From positions 42,055-58,368 of the forward strand of contig DAJC01000023.1 of NCBI GenBank assembly GCA_002498845.1: a DNA stretch of 16,314 nucleotides, in the 5' to 3' direction. Both the position numbers and the translations under genes were made by a program. Position 1 is the first letter of the stretch; the number at the start of each line of letters is the position of its first letter. The notes beneath the pieces are model-generated. The model was given only the letters and a program-made list of their open reading frames with translations, did not search any database and had not been told where the DNA came from. The stretch is from Thermoplasmatales archaeon UBA509. Its GTDB lineage: Archaea > Thermoplasmatota > Thermoplasmata > Thermoplasmatales > Thermoplasmataceae. This document shows, piece by piece, positions 9,213 through 16,221 of the stretch.

Positions 9213-9869
9213 ATGGAAATGAGCGATAAGACTCTGTTTTCAGTATTAACGGTCGTCGTCATTGTAGCAGGTGTGGGTATTGGCCTGGTGATGAGCCACC
9301 CGGACATGACCAATTACGCACCGCCTGTCTCTGGCGAAAGCAATGGTCTGTATCAGCTCACACTTGTCATCACAACAAACAATTACTACAACAGCACAGT
9401 AGGTGACCAGCCTGCATATTATGTCCTGAGCAATGGAACACTTCTGAGTTCTGGAAACATTCTGCTTCCTGCCAATTCGTTGGTTGAGGTCACCATAATA
9501 AATTATGATAATGGAACCGCTACAGTTCCTAGTCAATATGCCAATGTATCCGGCACGGTCAATGATGAAGTCACCATCATCAACAACACACTGATCAACT
9601 CAACTTTCCAGAACAATGGGATTTCAGTTAGGGGCGCATGGACCACAACAGGCGTCAATGATTCAGATATTGCACACACATTTACAGTGGCTGGCCTGAA
9701 CCTGAATGTCCCGGTGCTTCCTCAGTCTGTTGAACAGTTCTCTTTCCACACCGGCGGCCAGAACGTCTACACCTGGCAGTGTGAGGCTTCCTGCGGTTCC
9801 GGACCAACCGGCTGGGCAGGTGCAATGTCAACTGTTGGATGGATGACCGGAACAATAACTGTTCAGTAA
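9213..9869 (+). CDS. Membrane-anchored cupredoxin, cytochrome oxidase subunit II-like
   Basis: A 218-residue exported copper-type protein. One N-terminal transmembrane anchor (about 8-27) is followed by an extracytoplasmic domain with seven N-glycosylation sequons (Asn60, 74, 100, 111, 124, 129, 149). The C-terminal part follows the subunit II CuA domain: SDIAHTF (first ligand His155), a NVPVLP strand, then WQCEASCG (Cys190, Cys194). The expected His-x-x-Met after the second Cys is not present. Instead about ten extra residues rich in Gly/Trp intervene, with Met205 and Met211 before the final GTITV strand. The metal site is therefore altered. Likely role: electron transfer at the outer membrane face, perhaps to a terminal oxidase. 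The frame also opens at a TTG at 9168; ATG 9213 is preferred because it directly precedes the charged MEMSDK and anchor. Confidence 0.75.
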   Translation: MEMSDKTLFSVLTVVVIVAGVGIGLVMSHPDMTNYAPPVSGESNGLYQLTLVITTNNYYNSTVGDQPAYYVLSNGTLLSSGNILLPANSLVEVTIINYDNGTATVPSQYANVSGTVNDEVTIINNTLINSTFQNNGISVRGAWTTTGVNDSDIAHTFTVAGLNLNVPVLPQSVEQFSFHTGGQNVYTWQCEASCGSGPTGWAGAMSTVGWMTGTITVQ

Positions 9870-9870
9870 A

Positions 9871-9905
9871 TCTTTTTCACATACCAGATTTTAATTATTT
9901 TTGAC
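9871..9905 (+). terminator. T-rich terminator of the cupredoxin gene
   Basis: T5 at 9873-9877 and further T4 and T5 runs to 9904, immediately after the stop codon. Confidence 0.5.
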
Positions 9906-9974
9906 TGGCCAGTTCAAGATGAGTTTTTGAAAAGTAGGAAAAATGAATGGTGGGAAATTATTTGCCGGAAATGC

Positions 9975-11615
9975 TCAGAACAATCCGGTTATGATCCCGT
10001 CATCCGTCAGGTCGACGTTGTTTGCTGCAGGTTCCGTTGGAAGACCAGGCATCGTCATTATGTCGCCCAGCATGGGTACTACAAATCCTGCCCCTGATGA
10101 CACGGAAATCGACTTTACATGAATTGTGAAGTCCTTCGGCCATCCAAGAACATTAGGGTCATCTGTGAGTGAATACTGGTTCTTTGCCATGCATACATAT
10201 GCCTTTCCCATTCCTATTTTCTCTATATTTTTAAGGTCGTTCTCAGCCTTCTTTTCAAAGATTACTTCTGCGGCACCATACACATTTTTTGCTATTGCTA
10301 TGATCTTATTCCTTACAGGATCAGATTCCTCATAGGTTCGCTTTATGCCTCCTGCTGGCCTGGATAATTTTTCCATAACCTTGCCTGCAAGATCCAGCCC
10401 CCCCTGGCCTCCCTTGGCAAATACCTCGGACAGGGACCATACAACATTGCTTTTCTTCAGCATCTCTTCAAGCTTTGCAATTTCCTTGTCGGTGTCCGTG
10501 GGGAAGCGGTTGATTGCCACAACTGGATCAATGCCGAAGTTGCGCAGGATTTCAACATGCTTCAGGACGTTCTGAACACCAGCCTCAACGGCGGCAACAT
10601 CCTCCTTCTTGGAGTTGCTTACGCCTGCATTCAGTTTAATCGACCTTATTGTGGCCACAAGTACCACTGCATCCACGGGCAGATTTCCTATCCTTGATAC
10701 CATGTCCAGAAATTTTTCTCCACCCAGTTCCGAACCGAATCCTGCTTCAGTGACAAGGTAGTCCGTAAGACCCAGTGCCATCCTGTCGGCTATTATGGAT
10801 GAGGTGCCGTGTGCAATGTTCCCGAAAGGCCCGATGTGCACAAATGCCGGTACGCCTTCTGCAGTCTGCACAAGGTTGGGTTTAAGTGCATCCCTGAGAA
10901 GCGCAGCCATGGCACCGTGCGCCTTTATATCTCCCGCGTAAACGGGTTTTCCGTCAAAGTTGTATCCAACAAGTATTCTTGAAAGCCTCTGCTTAAGATC
11001 TGAATAGCTGCTGGAAAGGCCCAGTATTGCCATTATCTCAGATGCAGGAGTGATTACGAATTTATCCTTCATCAGGACTCCGGACTCACTGCCACCCGAG
11101 CCCACAATGATGTCCCTGAGCGATCTGTCGTTCATGTCGATTGTCCTTGGAAAAGTAACTTTCCTTGGATCGATTCTCATTTTGTTCCCATGGTAGATAT
11201 GATTGTTGATCATGGCTGATAGAAGATTATGTGCAGCCGAGACTGCCGGAAAATCGCCGGTGAATATGAGATTTATCCTGTCGCTTGGTTCAACAGTGGA
11301 CTTTCCGCCACCTGTAGCACCACCCTTTATACCAAAGCATGGCCCAAGAGAGGGTTCCCTGATTGCTATGGCTACTTTCCTGCCCATTATGTTAAGAGCC
11401 TGCCCCAGTCCTATGGTTGTGGTTGTTTTCCCCTCTCCTTCCTTGGTTGGATTCATGGCCGTAACCAGGATGAGTTTGCCTCTTGGCCTGTCCTGAACCC
11501 TCTTCAGGACCTCCAGGCTCACCTTTGCCATGTTGTTTCCATACCTTTCCAGGTCATTCTCAGTTAACCCAAGCTTAGCGGCAACTTTGCCGATATCTAG
11601 AAGATTGCTGGTCAT
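9975..11615 (-). CDS. fhs: Formate-tetrahydrofolate ligase
   Basis: Joins formate to tetrahydrofolate with ATP to give 10-formyl-tetrahydrofolate, feeding purine synthesis and one-carbon metabolism; cytoplasmic. It has 546 residues, close to the family's roughly 555. Signatures are the P-loop TKEGEGKTTTT (57-67), REPSLGPCFGIKGGATGGG (87-104), INLIFTGDFPAVSAAHN (114-130), VATIRSIKLNAG, and the C-terminal MPGLPTEPAANNVDL. No frameshift is seen. The ATG at 11615 is preceded by a weak TATA-like CTATTACTTT (about 11633-11642), consistent with a near-leaderless mRNA. The enzyme is widespread in bacteria and patchy in archaea, so ancient transfer is possible, though base composition looks like its neighbours. 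It is divergent from the molybdoenzyme gene. Confidence 0.97.
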   Translation of the reverse strand: MTSNLLDIGKVAAKLGLTENDLERYGNNMAKVSLEVLKRVQDRPRGKLILVTAMNPTKEGEGKTTTTIGLGQALNIMGRKVAIAIREPSLGPCFGIKGGATGGGKSTVEPSDRINLIFTGDFPAVSAAHNLLSAMINNHIYHGNKMRIDPRKVTFPRTIDMNDRSLRDIIVGSGGSESGVLMKDKFVITPASEIMAILGLSSSYSDLKQRLSRILVGYNFDGKPVYAGDIKAHGAMAALLRDALKPNLVQTAEGVPAFVHIGPFGNIAHGTSSIIADRMALGLTDYLVTEAGFGSELGGEKFLDMVSRIGNLPVDAVVLVATIRSIKLNAGVSNSKKEDVAAVEAGVQNVLKHVEILRNFGIDPVVAINRFPTDTDKEIAKLEEMLKKSNVVWSLSEVFAKGGQGGLDLAGKVMEKLSRPAGGIKRTYEESDPVRNKIIAIAKNVYGAAEVIFEKKAENDLKNIEKIGMGKAYVCMAKNQYSLTDDPNVLGWPKDFTIHVKSISVSSGAGFVVPMLGDIMTMPGLPTEPAANNVDLTDDGIITGLF

Positions 11616-11680
11616 AATATATTCATCCCAGTAAAGTAATAGCTAGAACTGTAAAATATGTTTTGACGATTTTTGCATGG

Positions 11681-11690
11681 TCTTAATAAT
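11681..11690 (+). promoter_or_regulatory. TATA-like box of the molybdoenzyme gene
   Basis: TCTTAATAAT, centred about 25 bases before the ATG at 11711, implying a leaderless transcript. Confidence 0.5.
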
Positions 11691-11710
11691 CGAAACGAAT
11701 ACACACCCAC

Positions 11711-12331
11711 ATGGAACTTAAGAAAGTTGATGTGGAAAACCCCGGACAGAGGTACATCAGCAACTGGATAATATATTCAGCACTTGGAGAGCCAACAATC
11801 AGTGCGGATCACTGGAATCTTAAAATTTCCGGGCTGGTGGGAAAGCCCTATGCCCTCAGCCATGAAGAAATCATGAAGATGCCATGGCTTGAGTACATAA
11901 GCGATTTCAACTGCGTCACCGCCTGGAGCATACAGAACGTAAAATGGGCCGGACCCAGCCTTGCCGATGTCATAAGAAAAGCTGAACCGTCTCCGGATGC
12001 AAAGTGGGTCATGTTCAGGTGTGCGGACGGATACAGTACACCGGTACCCATAGAGTATGCACTGAAGGATGATGCAATCATTGCTCTGAGGATGAATGAC
12101 AGACCACTGAGGATAGAGCAGGGATTTCCGGCAAGGCCCTTTATGCCTGATCTCTATGGCTGGAAGAGCGCAAAGTGGCTCACGGAAATTGAACTGATTG
12201 CAGAATATGAGGATGGATACTGGGAACAGTACGGCTATCATGAGCGGGGGCTGGTTGCCGGCGGAGAACGATACACCAACAACACCTGGAGACGGGTGAA
12301 GAAAACTGTAACCGGTATGTTCAGGTCCTGA
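11711..12331 (+). CDS. Sulfite oxidase-like molybdopterin oxidoreductase
   Basis: A 206-residue single-domain molybdoenzyme of the sulfite oxidase fold, closest in form to the short YuiH/MsrP-like group without the dimerisation domain. Cys68 in SDFNCVTAWS is the expected molybdenum ligand. FRCADGYSTPVP (102-113) and the C-terminal ARPFMPDLYGWKSAKWLTEIEL (141-162) are typical of the fold. No signal peptide or twin-arginine motif is present, so it is probably cytoplasmic. The substrate is unknown: sulfite and oxidised methionine are possibilities, not shown. The ATG start is supported by a TATA-like box 25 bases upstream. No molybdopterin-synthesis genes are adjacent, unless the beta-grasp gene at 12596 is MoaD-like. 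Confidence 0.9.
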   Translation: MELKKVDVENPGQRYISNWIIYSALGEPTISADHWNLKISGLVGKPYALSHEEIMKMPWLEYISDFNCVTAWSIQNVKWAGPSLADVIRKAEPSPDAKWVMFRCADGYSTPVPIEYALKDDAIIALRMNDRPLRIEQGFPARPFMPDLYGWKSAKWLTEIELIAEYEDGYWEQYGYHERGLVAGGERYTNNTWRRVKKTVTGMFRS

Positions 12332-12393
12332 ACTCCCCAACAGTTCATTATTGGTCGGCCCCTGTCCGGGTATTACAGGACAAAGCACATGAC

Positions 12394-12399
12394 TTTTTT
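12394..12399 (+). terminator. T-run downstream of the molybdoenzyme gene
   Basis: A run of six T, about 60 bases after the stop, possibly ending this transcript before the tRNA promoter. Confidence 0.35.
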
Positions 12400-12476
12400 A
12401 ATGGCCTGGAAAGGCTTTTCCCATAATCTCCTGTGCTATTCCACACGAGAACAAGCCTTGTGGGAGCTGGCCCTGC

Positions 12477-12487
12477 AAAAAATAGAT
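12477..12487 (+). promoter_or_regulatory. TATA-like element of tRNA-Gln
   Basis: CAAAAAATAGA lies about 30 bases before the tRNA 5' end. It is the only plausible promoter seen for the tRNA and the gene behind it. Confidence 0.4.
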
Positions 12488-12513
12488 TAGCCTCAAAAAT
12501 CTCATGGTGACAC

Positions 12514-12586
12514 AGCCCCGTGGTGTAGTGGCCAAGCATTCCGGACTTTGGATCCGTAGACGGCAGTTCGAATCTGCCCGGGGCTA
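12514..12586 (+). tRNA. tRNA-Gln (anticodon TTG)
   Basis: Complete 73-base cloverleaf: a 7-bp acceptor stem AGCCCCG/CGGGGCT, D stem GTGT/GCAT, anticodon loop CTTTGGA with anticodon TTG, and T arm GGCAG-TTCGAAT-CTGCC. The discriminator is A and no CCA is encoded. The outermost anticodon-stem pair (C27, U43) is mismatched. There is no intron. The UUG anticodon belongs to the group normally modified to 2-thiouridine at U34. A small beta-grasp protein gene starts nine bases after the discriminator. Confidence 0.96.
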
Positions 12587-12595
12587 TGGGCGAGT

Positions 12596-12796
12596 ATGGC
12601 AGTAAGGATTGTGGGAAGGAAGACATACGAAACAGTACTGGAGGAATCCTGCACTGTGGAGGAACTGCTGCGGAAGCTTAACCTCAGGGAGGAAGGCTAC
12701 ATATGCCTGAGGAACGGAGTGCCTGTCACCAGGCGGGACATCGTAAACCATGCCGATAATGTGACCTTGATGGAGATATTTTCAGGAGGACGCTGA
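12596..12796 (+). CDS. Urm1/ThiS/SAMP-like beta-grasp sulfur carrier or modifier
   Basis: A 66-residue ubiquitin-fold protein. Its pattern of strand, VEELLRKLNL helix (21-30), EEGYICLRNGVPV (32-44) and NVTLMEIFSGGR matches small sulfur-carrier proteins (ThiS, MoaD, Urm1, SAMP). The diglycine (Gly64-Gly65) normally ends such proteins so that an E1-like enzyme can adenylate it and form a thiocarboxylate; here one Arg66 follows. The ATG begins nine bases after tRNA-Gln(TTG). No TATA box is possible within the tRNA 3' half, so the mRNA is probably cotranscribed and released by tRNA 3' processing with a nine-base leader. Candidate roles are tRNA 2-thiolation, thiamine or molybdopterin sulfur supply, or protein tagging. 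The location favours tRNA thiolation, by inference only. No E1 gene is in the window. Confidence 0.82.
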   Translation: MAVRIVGRKTYETVLEESCTVEELLRKLNLREEGYICLRNGVPVTRRDIVNHADNVTLMEIFSGGR

Positions 12797-12825
12797 AGGT
12801 ATATTGCCATTATTCTTCGAGGGTT

Positions 12826-14130
12826 TCAAAGACGTATCTTTCTTGAGTAGAATTTGCCAAGAACCATATAGGCTGCATCTGACACGGCTGGATCAATGAT
12901 CCTTGCTTCACCCTTTACCGGGTCAAGGTTCTTACCAATGTTTGCCCCGGAAAATGCCGAGGAAATCGCTGTCTCTATATCCCTTACGCCTGATAATGCG
13001 TCAACGCAGATCCTGTCATCGCTTACATACGGACCTCTGACAGATTTTCCGTCCTTCCATTTCATTATGAACGCCATGGAGTTTGGGGTGTCTACGGGAG
13101 GGCCAACATGCCTGGTTACAGCCGGAAGGACTGCGGTCTCAGTCTCAATCATTATTTCTATGGTGTTTCCCACATACAGTTCAGAATCCATGTAATGGAA
13201 GCCCATGTCCACAATGTGTTCAACAAGTATTTTCCTGGCCCTCTGCGCCTGGCTGTATATCACGTCATCCACAAGATCAGGTTTTGGAAGTGTGACGATC
13301 CTTATGCAGGTCCCCCGGTCCATATAGGGAAGCGGTTTGTCCTGCTGGGGCTTTGTGAAAAATGATGGTGAGGGACTGTGCAGATACAGCCTGCTCTCAA
13401 TTTTCATTATGGAGAGATTCTCAAGGCTTATGGCTGCAGCAGCATTCCTTGAGGAATCTGTTGGGTCCTCTATGACCACAGGAGAACGGTACTTTGCCGC
13501 CAGCGGCGTTGCATCTGGAATTACCAGGCGCCCCTTCTGGGATGCAAACCTCTCCAGCACTTTCTGGAAGCTCCCGAGATTTATGACCAGGAGCTCGCAT
13601 ACGTATCCTGAAAAGCCCTGAACCCTGATTTCTGATCCGTAAACTCCTATTGATTTCATGAAAAGCTTCAGGGCAAGGACATCATTTCTTCTCTTTTCAT
13701 CCAGGTGGGAGAGCACATATTCCGTATGGAGAGGTGTCCTGTCCACTGAACTGATTATCCTGGTGTTGCTTTCAATTCTGAAGCATGGGACAATGTCAAT
13801 CTTTCTCCCCCTGATATGGCCGGAAACGTATGGGTGTTCAGCATATCTCTCAATACCATCAGGCAGCACTTCGTGACCGACCCTGAGGCCAATGGATTCC
13901 ATCTGTCGTTCACTGAATTTCCTGTCAAATACAATAAAGATGTCTATGTCGGCATTCTTCAGGTTTGTGTGTTTTGCTGTGGACCCCACAAGTACTGGAG
14001 TGGCATTTATGCCATCCCTGTCCAGTATCTGTATTATGCCGGAAATGAGGGATTCAGCAATATCGCTGATCTCTCTTTTCTCATTATCGTCCGGGATATT
14101 TGGAAGCAGAATCTCCCTGAGATCAATCAT
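12826..14130 (-). CDS. cca: CCA-adding tRNA nucleotidyltransferase, class I (archaeal)
   Basis: Adds or repairs the 3' CCA of tRNAs from CTP and ATP without a nucleic-acid template. It has 434 residues, typical for archaeal class I enzymes. The nucleotidyltransferase motif GSTAKHTNLKNADIDIFIVF (49-68) carries catalytic Asp61 and Asp63, with the third carboxylate Asp112 in GRKIDIVPCF (108-117). A YVLSHL...RRNDVLALKLFMKS segment and a C-terminal body/tail domain follow. The ATG overlaps the NAC stop codon by four bases (ATGA), so the two genes form a translationally coupled operon. Both tRNA genes in the window lack an encoded CCA and need this enzyme. It converges with the beta-grasp gene, with 29 bases between stops. 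Confidence 0.96.
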   Translation of the reverse strand: MIDLREILLPNIPDDNEKREISDIAESLISGIIQILDRDGINATPVLVGSTAKHTNLKNADIDIFIVFDRKFSERQMESIGLRVGHEVLPDGIERYAEHPYVSGHIRGRKIDIVPCFRIESNTRIISSVDRTPLHTEYVLSHLDEKRRNDVLALKLFMKSIGVYGSEIRVQGFSGYVCELLVINLGSFQKVLERFASQKGRLVIPDATPLAAKYRSPVVIEDPTDSSRNAAAAISLENLSIMKIESRLYLHSPSPSFFTKPQQDKPLPYMDRGTCIRIVTLPKPDLVDDVIYSQAQRARKILVEHIVDMGFHYMDSELYVGNTIEIMIETETAVLPAVTRHVGPPVDTPNSMAFIMKWKDGKSVRGPYVSDDRICVDALSGVRDIETAISSAFSGANIGKNLDPVKGEARIIDPAVSDAAYMVLGKFYSRKIRL

Positions 14131-14489
14131 TTCTGGAGCAGATCCAATATAGCCTTTGCCGGCTCTCCGTCAGCCTTTTTCAGGGCTTCAATGGCCTTTT
14201 CTCTCACAACAGACGCCTGTTCCATAACCAGCTTTATGTCCTCTTCGGGGAATGCCGGCCCGGAGGGTGTTGCACTTTCCGTCTTGGGAATCTCCTTCAT
14301 GTTACCCATTATCTGGAAGGTTTTCTGCCCCTGTGCCTCTATAACCATAACCTGGGCATCACTTATCATGTAGTCCTTTGTTGTCCCCTTGAGTATAACC
14401 GTACGGACGTCGGGCATATCGGTTGATTTTATGCCCATCTGTGCCATCATTCTTTTCATTTCCCGTGAATTCATCTTTCCAGGTATCAT
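14127..14489 (-). CDS. nac: Nascent polypeptide-associated complex protein (archaeal NAC)
   Basis: A 120-residue ribosome-associated factor that binds emerging polypeptides as a homodimer in archaea. The basic ribosome-contact region is at 6-20 (MNSREMKRMMAQMGI), the NAC beta domain at about 27-66 (including EAQGQKTFQI), and a C-terminal UBA domain at about 81-119. A Pro/Ser/Thr linker joins the domains. The ATG at 14489 has a clear Shine-Dalgarno (GGAGAGGTGTGA, 14496-14507); the ATG five codons later is less well placed. It is the first gene of an operon with cca, overlapping it by four bases. Confidence 0.95.
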   Translation of the reverse strand: MIPGKMNSREMKRMMAQMGIKSTDMPDVRTVILKGTTKDYMISDAQVMVIEAQGQKTFQIMGNMKEIPKTESATPSGPAFPEEDIKLVMEQASVVREKAIEALKKADGEPAKAILDLLQK

Positions 14490-14495
14490 ATTATT

Positions 14496-14630
14496 TCACA
14501 CCTCTCCAGCAATGTCTGATCTTCAATACTTCTGAACCGAATCCGTACAGATTGCGGTGCCAGCACTGGATGTTTTTCCGTTAACCTGTACAGCCTTTTA
14601 GTTCTGATGTTTTGGCGAATTATAACTTTT
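14496..14630 (-). promoter_or_regulatory. Promoter and leader of the NAC-cca operon
   Basis: A minus-strand TATA-like AGTTATAATT at about 14618-14627 predicts initiation near 14600 and a leader of about 110 bases, unlike the leaderless neighbours. The leader has a small CCAGTGCTGG hairpin at about 14560-14569 and ends in a strong Shine-Dalgarno sequence. Confidence 0.45.
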
Positions 14631-14639
14631 TGCCAGATT

Positions 14640-15884
14640 TTATTCAGACCTTGTGGACTTATCAACCCTGTGCCTGCTGATATTCTGGAATGCCATCATG
14701 GCAAGCAGCAGCGAAATTGCTGCCGGGAGGATAGCGACACCATAAAGCAGCCTGGGTGATGCAAGCCAGAACAGTGAGCCAAGTGCGGGGCCGATTATGC
14801 TTATTGGTATGGAGAGAAATCCCATTATTATGGGTGCACGTATCCTGTCGCCTTCCGGCATCATGGAGGATACTACATCTGATGACATGGAATCAGAGAA
14901 TACCCACAGAAGAAGCGTGAAGTATCCAATTATGAAAATGACGCTTGAAGATATGAGAGAGAGCAGCAGCAGTGGAATTATGAGGAATATGGGCCTGAAC
15001 ATGTAGAATGTGTCCCTCACGAACTTCATGGGGATAAGTGCAGCACTCCTGTCCAGCAGGAAGGCTATGACGGAGAATGCTGCAAATATCAGAAATACCT
15101 CCTGTCTGTTTACGCCGTCATGAAGGCCCATGGCCGGAAGGAATACAGCCACTATGCATATGGAGAGATAAAGCAGGGACTGTATGGCTATGTATGGGAT
15201 CATGATCTTTCTGTTGGTGATCATATCAAGTGATTTGATGGGCTCAAATGATGTCCTAATCATCTGGCGAATTGGCCTGGGTGATGGCGAAATGCTTGAT
15301 CGTGTGCCGCTGGTGATGCGATACATCAGGGCCAGAAATCCAGCAAGAAGCGCTACTACGGACATAATGCCGTACAGTTCTCCAACACTGCCGCCAACGA
15401 ATAAGGCTGCGAAAATCAGCACAATGAATATTCCAGTGTTTGGAATTATATCCTGGCTGTACATGTTCCTCATGGGTTCCATGTTTCTGAGACCTTTCGA
15501 TCTGCTGGCATTCTTGGAAGACCTGTATGCCGCCACTGCTAATGAGAGAACCACGAATGCAAGTATGATTCCTCCAATGGTCTTAACTGTGAACAGAAGG
15601 CTCATGGATATCCCCGTAAGGAGAAGCCCCATTGTGGGAAGGAGATCACTCCTGGCTCTATCGCTGTAGAAGCGCAGAGGAAGCCTTATGAGAACCGCAG
15701 AAAGAACTGCGATAGAATAGATCAGCCCCAGGTAAAAGAGAGGTATATGATTCTCGCGGAGGAAGAACGGAAGCGATATCCAGATGAATGATGTAAATCC
15801 AGATATTAGAAATGAAGTGCCCATTCTGATGGCGTCATCAATCCTGATGTTCCGGAACATATCGCCGAAGGTTTCCTCTGACAA
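14640..15884 (-). CDS. Major facilitator superfamily-like transporter
   Basis: A 414-residue membrane protein with about 11-12 hydrophobic helices and a basic central loop (about 200-230), consistent with two six-helix halves. The loop after helix 2 reads RLPLRFYSDRARSD (67-80), a degenerate form of MFS motif A (usually GxxxDRxGRR). Substrate cannot be inferred. The start is a TTG at 15884, within about 10 bases of the transcription start predicted from a TATA box (TATAAATA at 15915-15922), so a near-leaderless mRNA is possible. The first in-frame ATG is eight codons later (15860) and cannot be excluded. It is transcribed towards the NAC operon, with 150 bases between. Confidence 0.8.
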   Translation of the reverse strand: MSEETFGDMFRNIRIDDAIRMGTSFLISGFTSFIWISLPFFLRENHIPLFYLGLIYSIAVLSAVLIRLPLRFYSDRARSDLLPTMGLLLTGISMSLLFTVKTIGGIILAFVVLSLAVAAYRSSKNASRSKGLRNMEPMRNMYSQDIIPNTGIFIVLIFAALFVGGSVGELYGIMSVVALLAGFLALMYRITSGTRSSISPSPRPIRQMIRTSFEPIKSLDMITNRKIMIPYIAIQSLLYLSICIVAVFLPAMGLHDGVNRQEVFLIFAAFSVIAFLLDRSAALIPMKFVRDTFYMFRPIFLIIPLLLLSLISSSVIFIIGYFTLLLWVFSDSMSSDVVSSMMPEGDRIRAPIIMGFLSIPISIIGPALGSLFWLASPRLLYGVAILPAAISLLLAMMAFQNISRHRVDKSTRSE

Positions 15885-15914
15885 GTAAATCTCTAGCTAT
15901 AATCTATACTATGT

Positions 15915-15922
15915 TATTTATA
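15915..15922 (-). promoter_or_regulatory. TATA box of the MFS transporter gene
   Basis: Minus-strand TATAAATA, 31-38 bases upstream of the TTG start. Confidence 0.55.
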
Positions 15923-16210
15923 CTTCTTGCCTTTGAACACGAAATTTACGATCACTCGGAGAATGAAAAGTAAGTCCTCCAGAATCTGGTTTCAAAACGA
16001 TAGCATTGCCTGATAGCAGGCGAAAGAACTTCACGTCCTTTCAACCGGCTTATGAGCCTTGCACAAGACGCGATATTAACTTCTTCCCCGATATGTATCA
16101 AGGAAGGATGGAGTGTCCAGACGATTTACGTCCCAAGAAAGACCTGGTTCAATAAGATCAAGTATTTGTTTCAGGGTCAGGTAGAATGTGCTTCCGTTCC
16201 CAATGTGAAA
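15923..16210. other. Intergenic stretch with short overlapping open frames, no supported gene
   Basis: Between the MFS promoter and the tRNA-Phe promoter I see no recognisable gene or RNA. Short frames exist: plus 16052-16225 (57 aa), minus 16076-16231 (51 aa, ATG start) and minus 15952-16101 (49 aa, TTG start). The first two run through the tRNA-Phe TATA box. Two tiny perfect hairpins occur: CCAGA-A-TCTGG at 15980-15990 and GCCTG-ATAG-CAGGC at 16008-16021. No SRP RNA, RNase P RNA or C/D box pattern was found. It may be a decayed gene. Confidence 0.3.
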
Positions 16211-16211
16211 T

Positions 16212-16221
16212 ATTATATAAA
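16212..16221 (+). promoter_or_regulatory. TATA box of tRNA-Phe
   Basis: ATTATATAAA lies about 25 bases before the tRNA 5' end, a strong archaeal tRNA promoter. Confidence 0.7.

Noticed and set aside
11777..12388. A 203-codon minus-strand open frame
   Set aside because: It is antisense to the well-supported sulfite oxidase-like gene and has no recognisable domain.
12389..12490. A 33-codon plus-strand frame before tRNA-Gln
   Set aside because: Too short, overlaps the tRNA promoter, and there is no ribosome site or recognisable sequence.
15980..15990. CCAGAATCTGG as a partial tRNA-Phe anticodon-arm duplicate (attachment site)
   Set aside because: It matches only the two stem halves with the loop missing, and no wider similarity to the tRNA is seen.
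16008..16021. GCCTG-ATAG-CAGGC hairpin as a terminator or sRNA
   Set aside because: Only a 5-bp stem with no following T-run and no C/D box or other RNA signature nearby.
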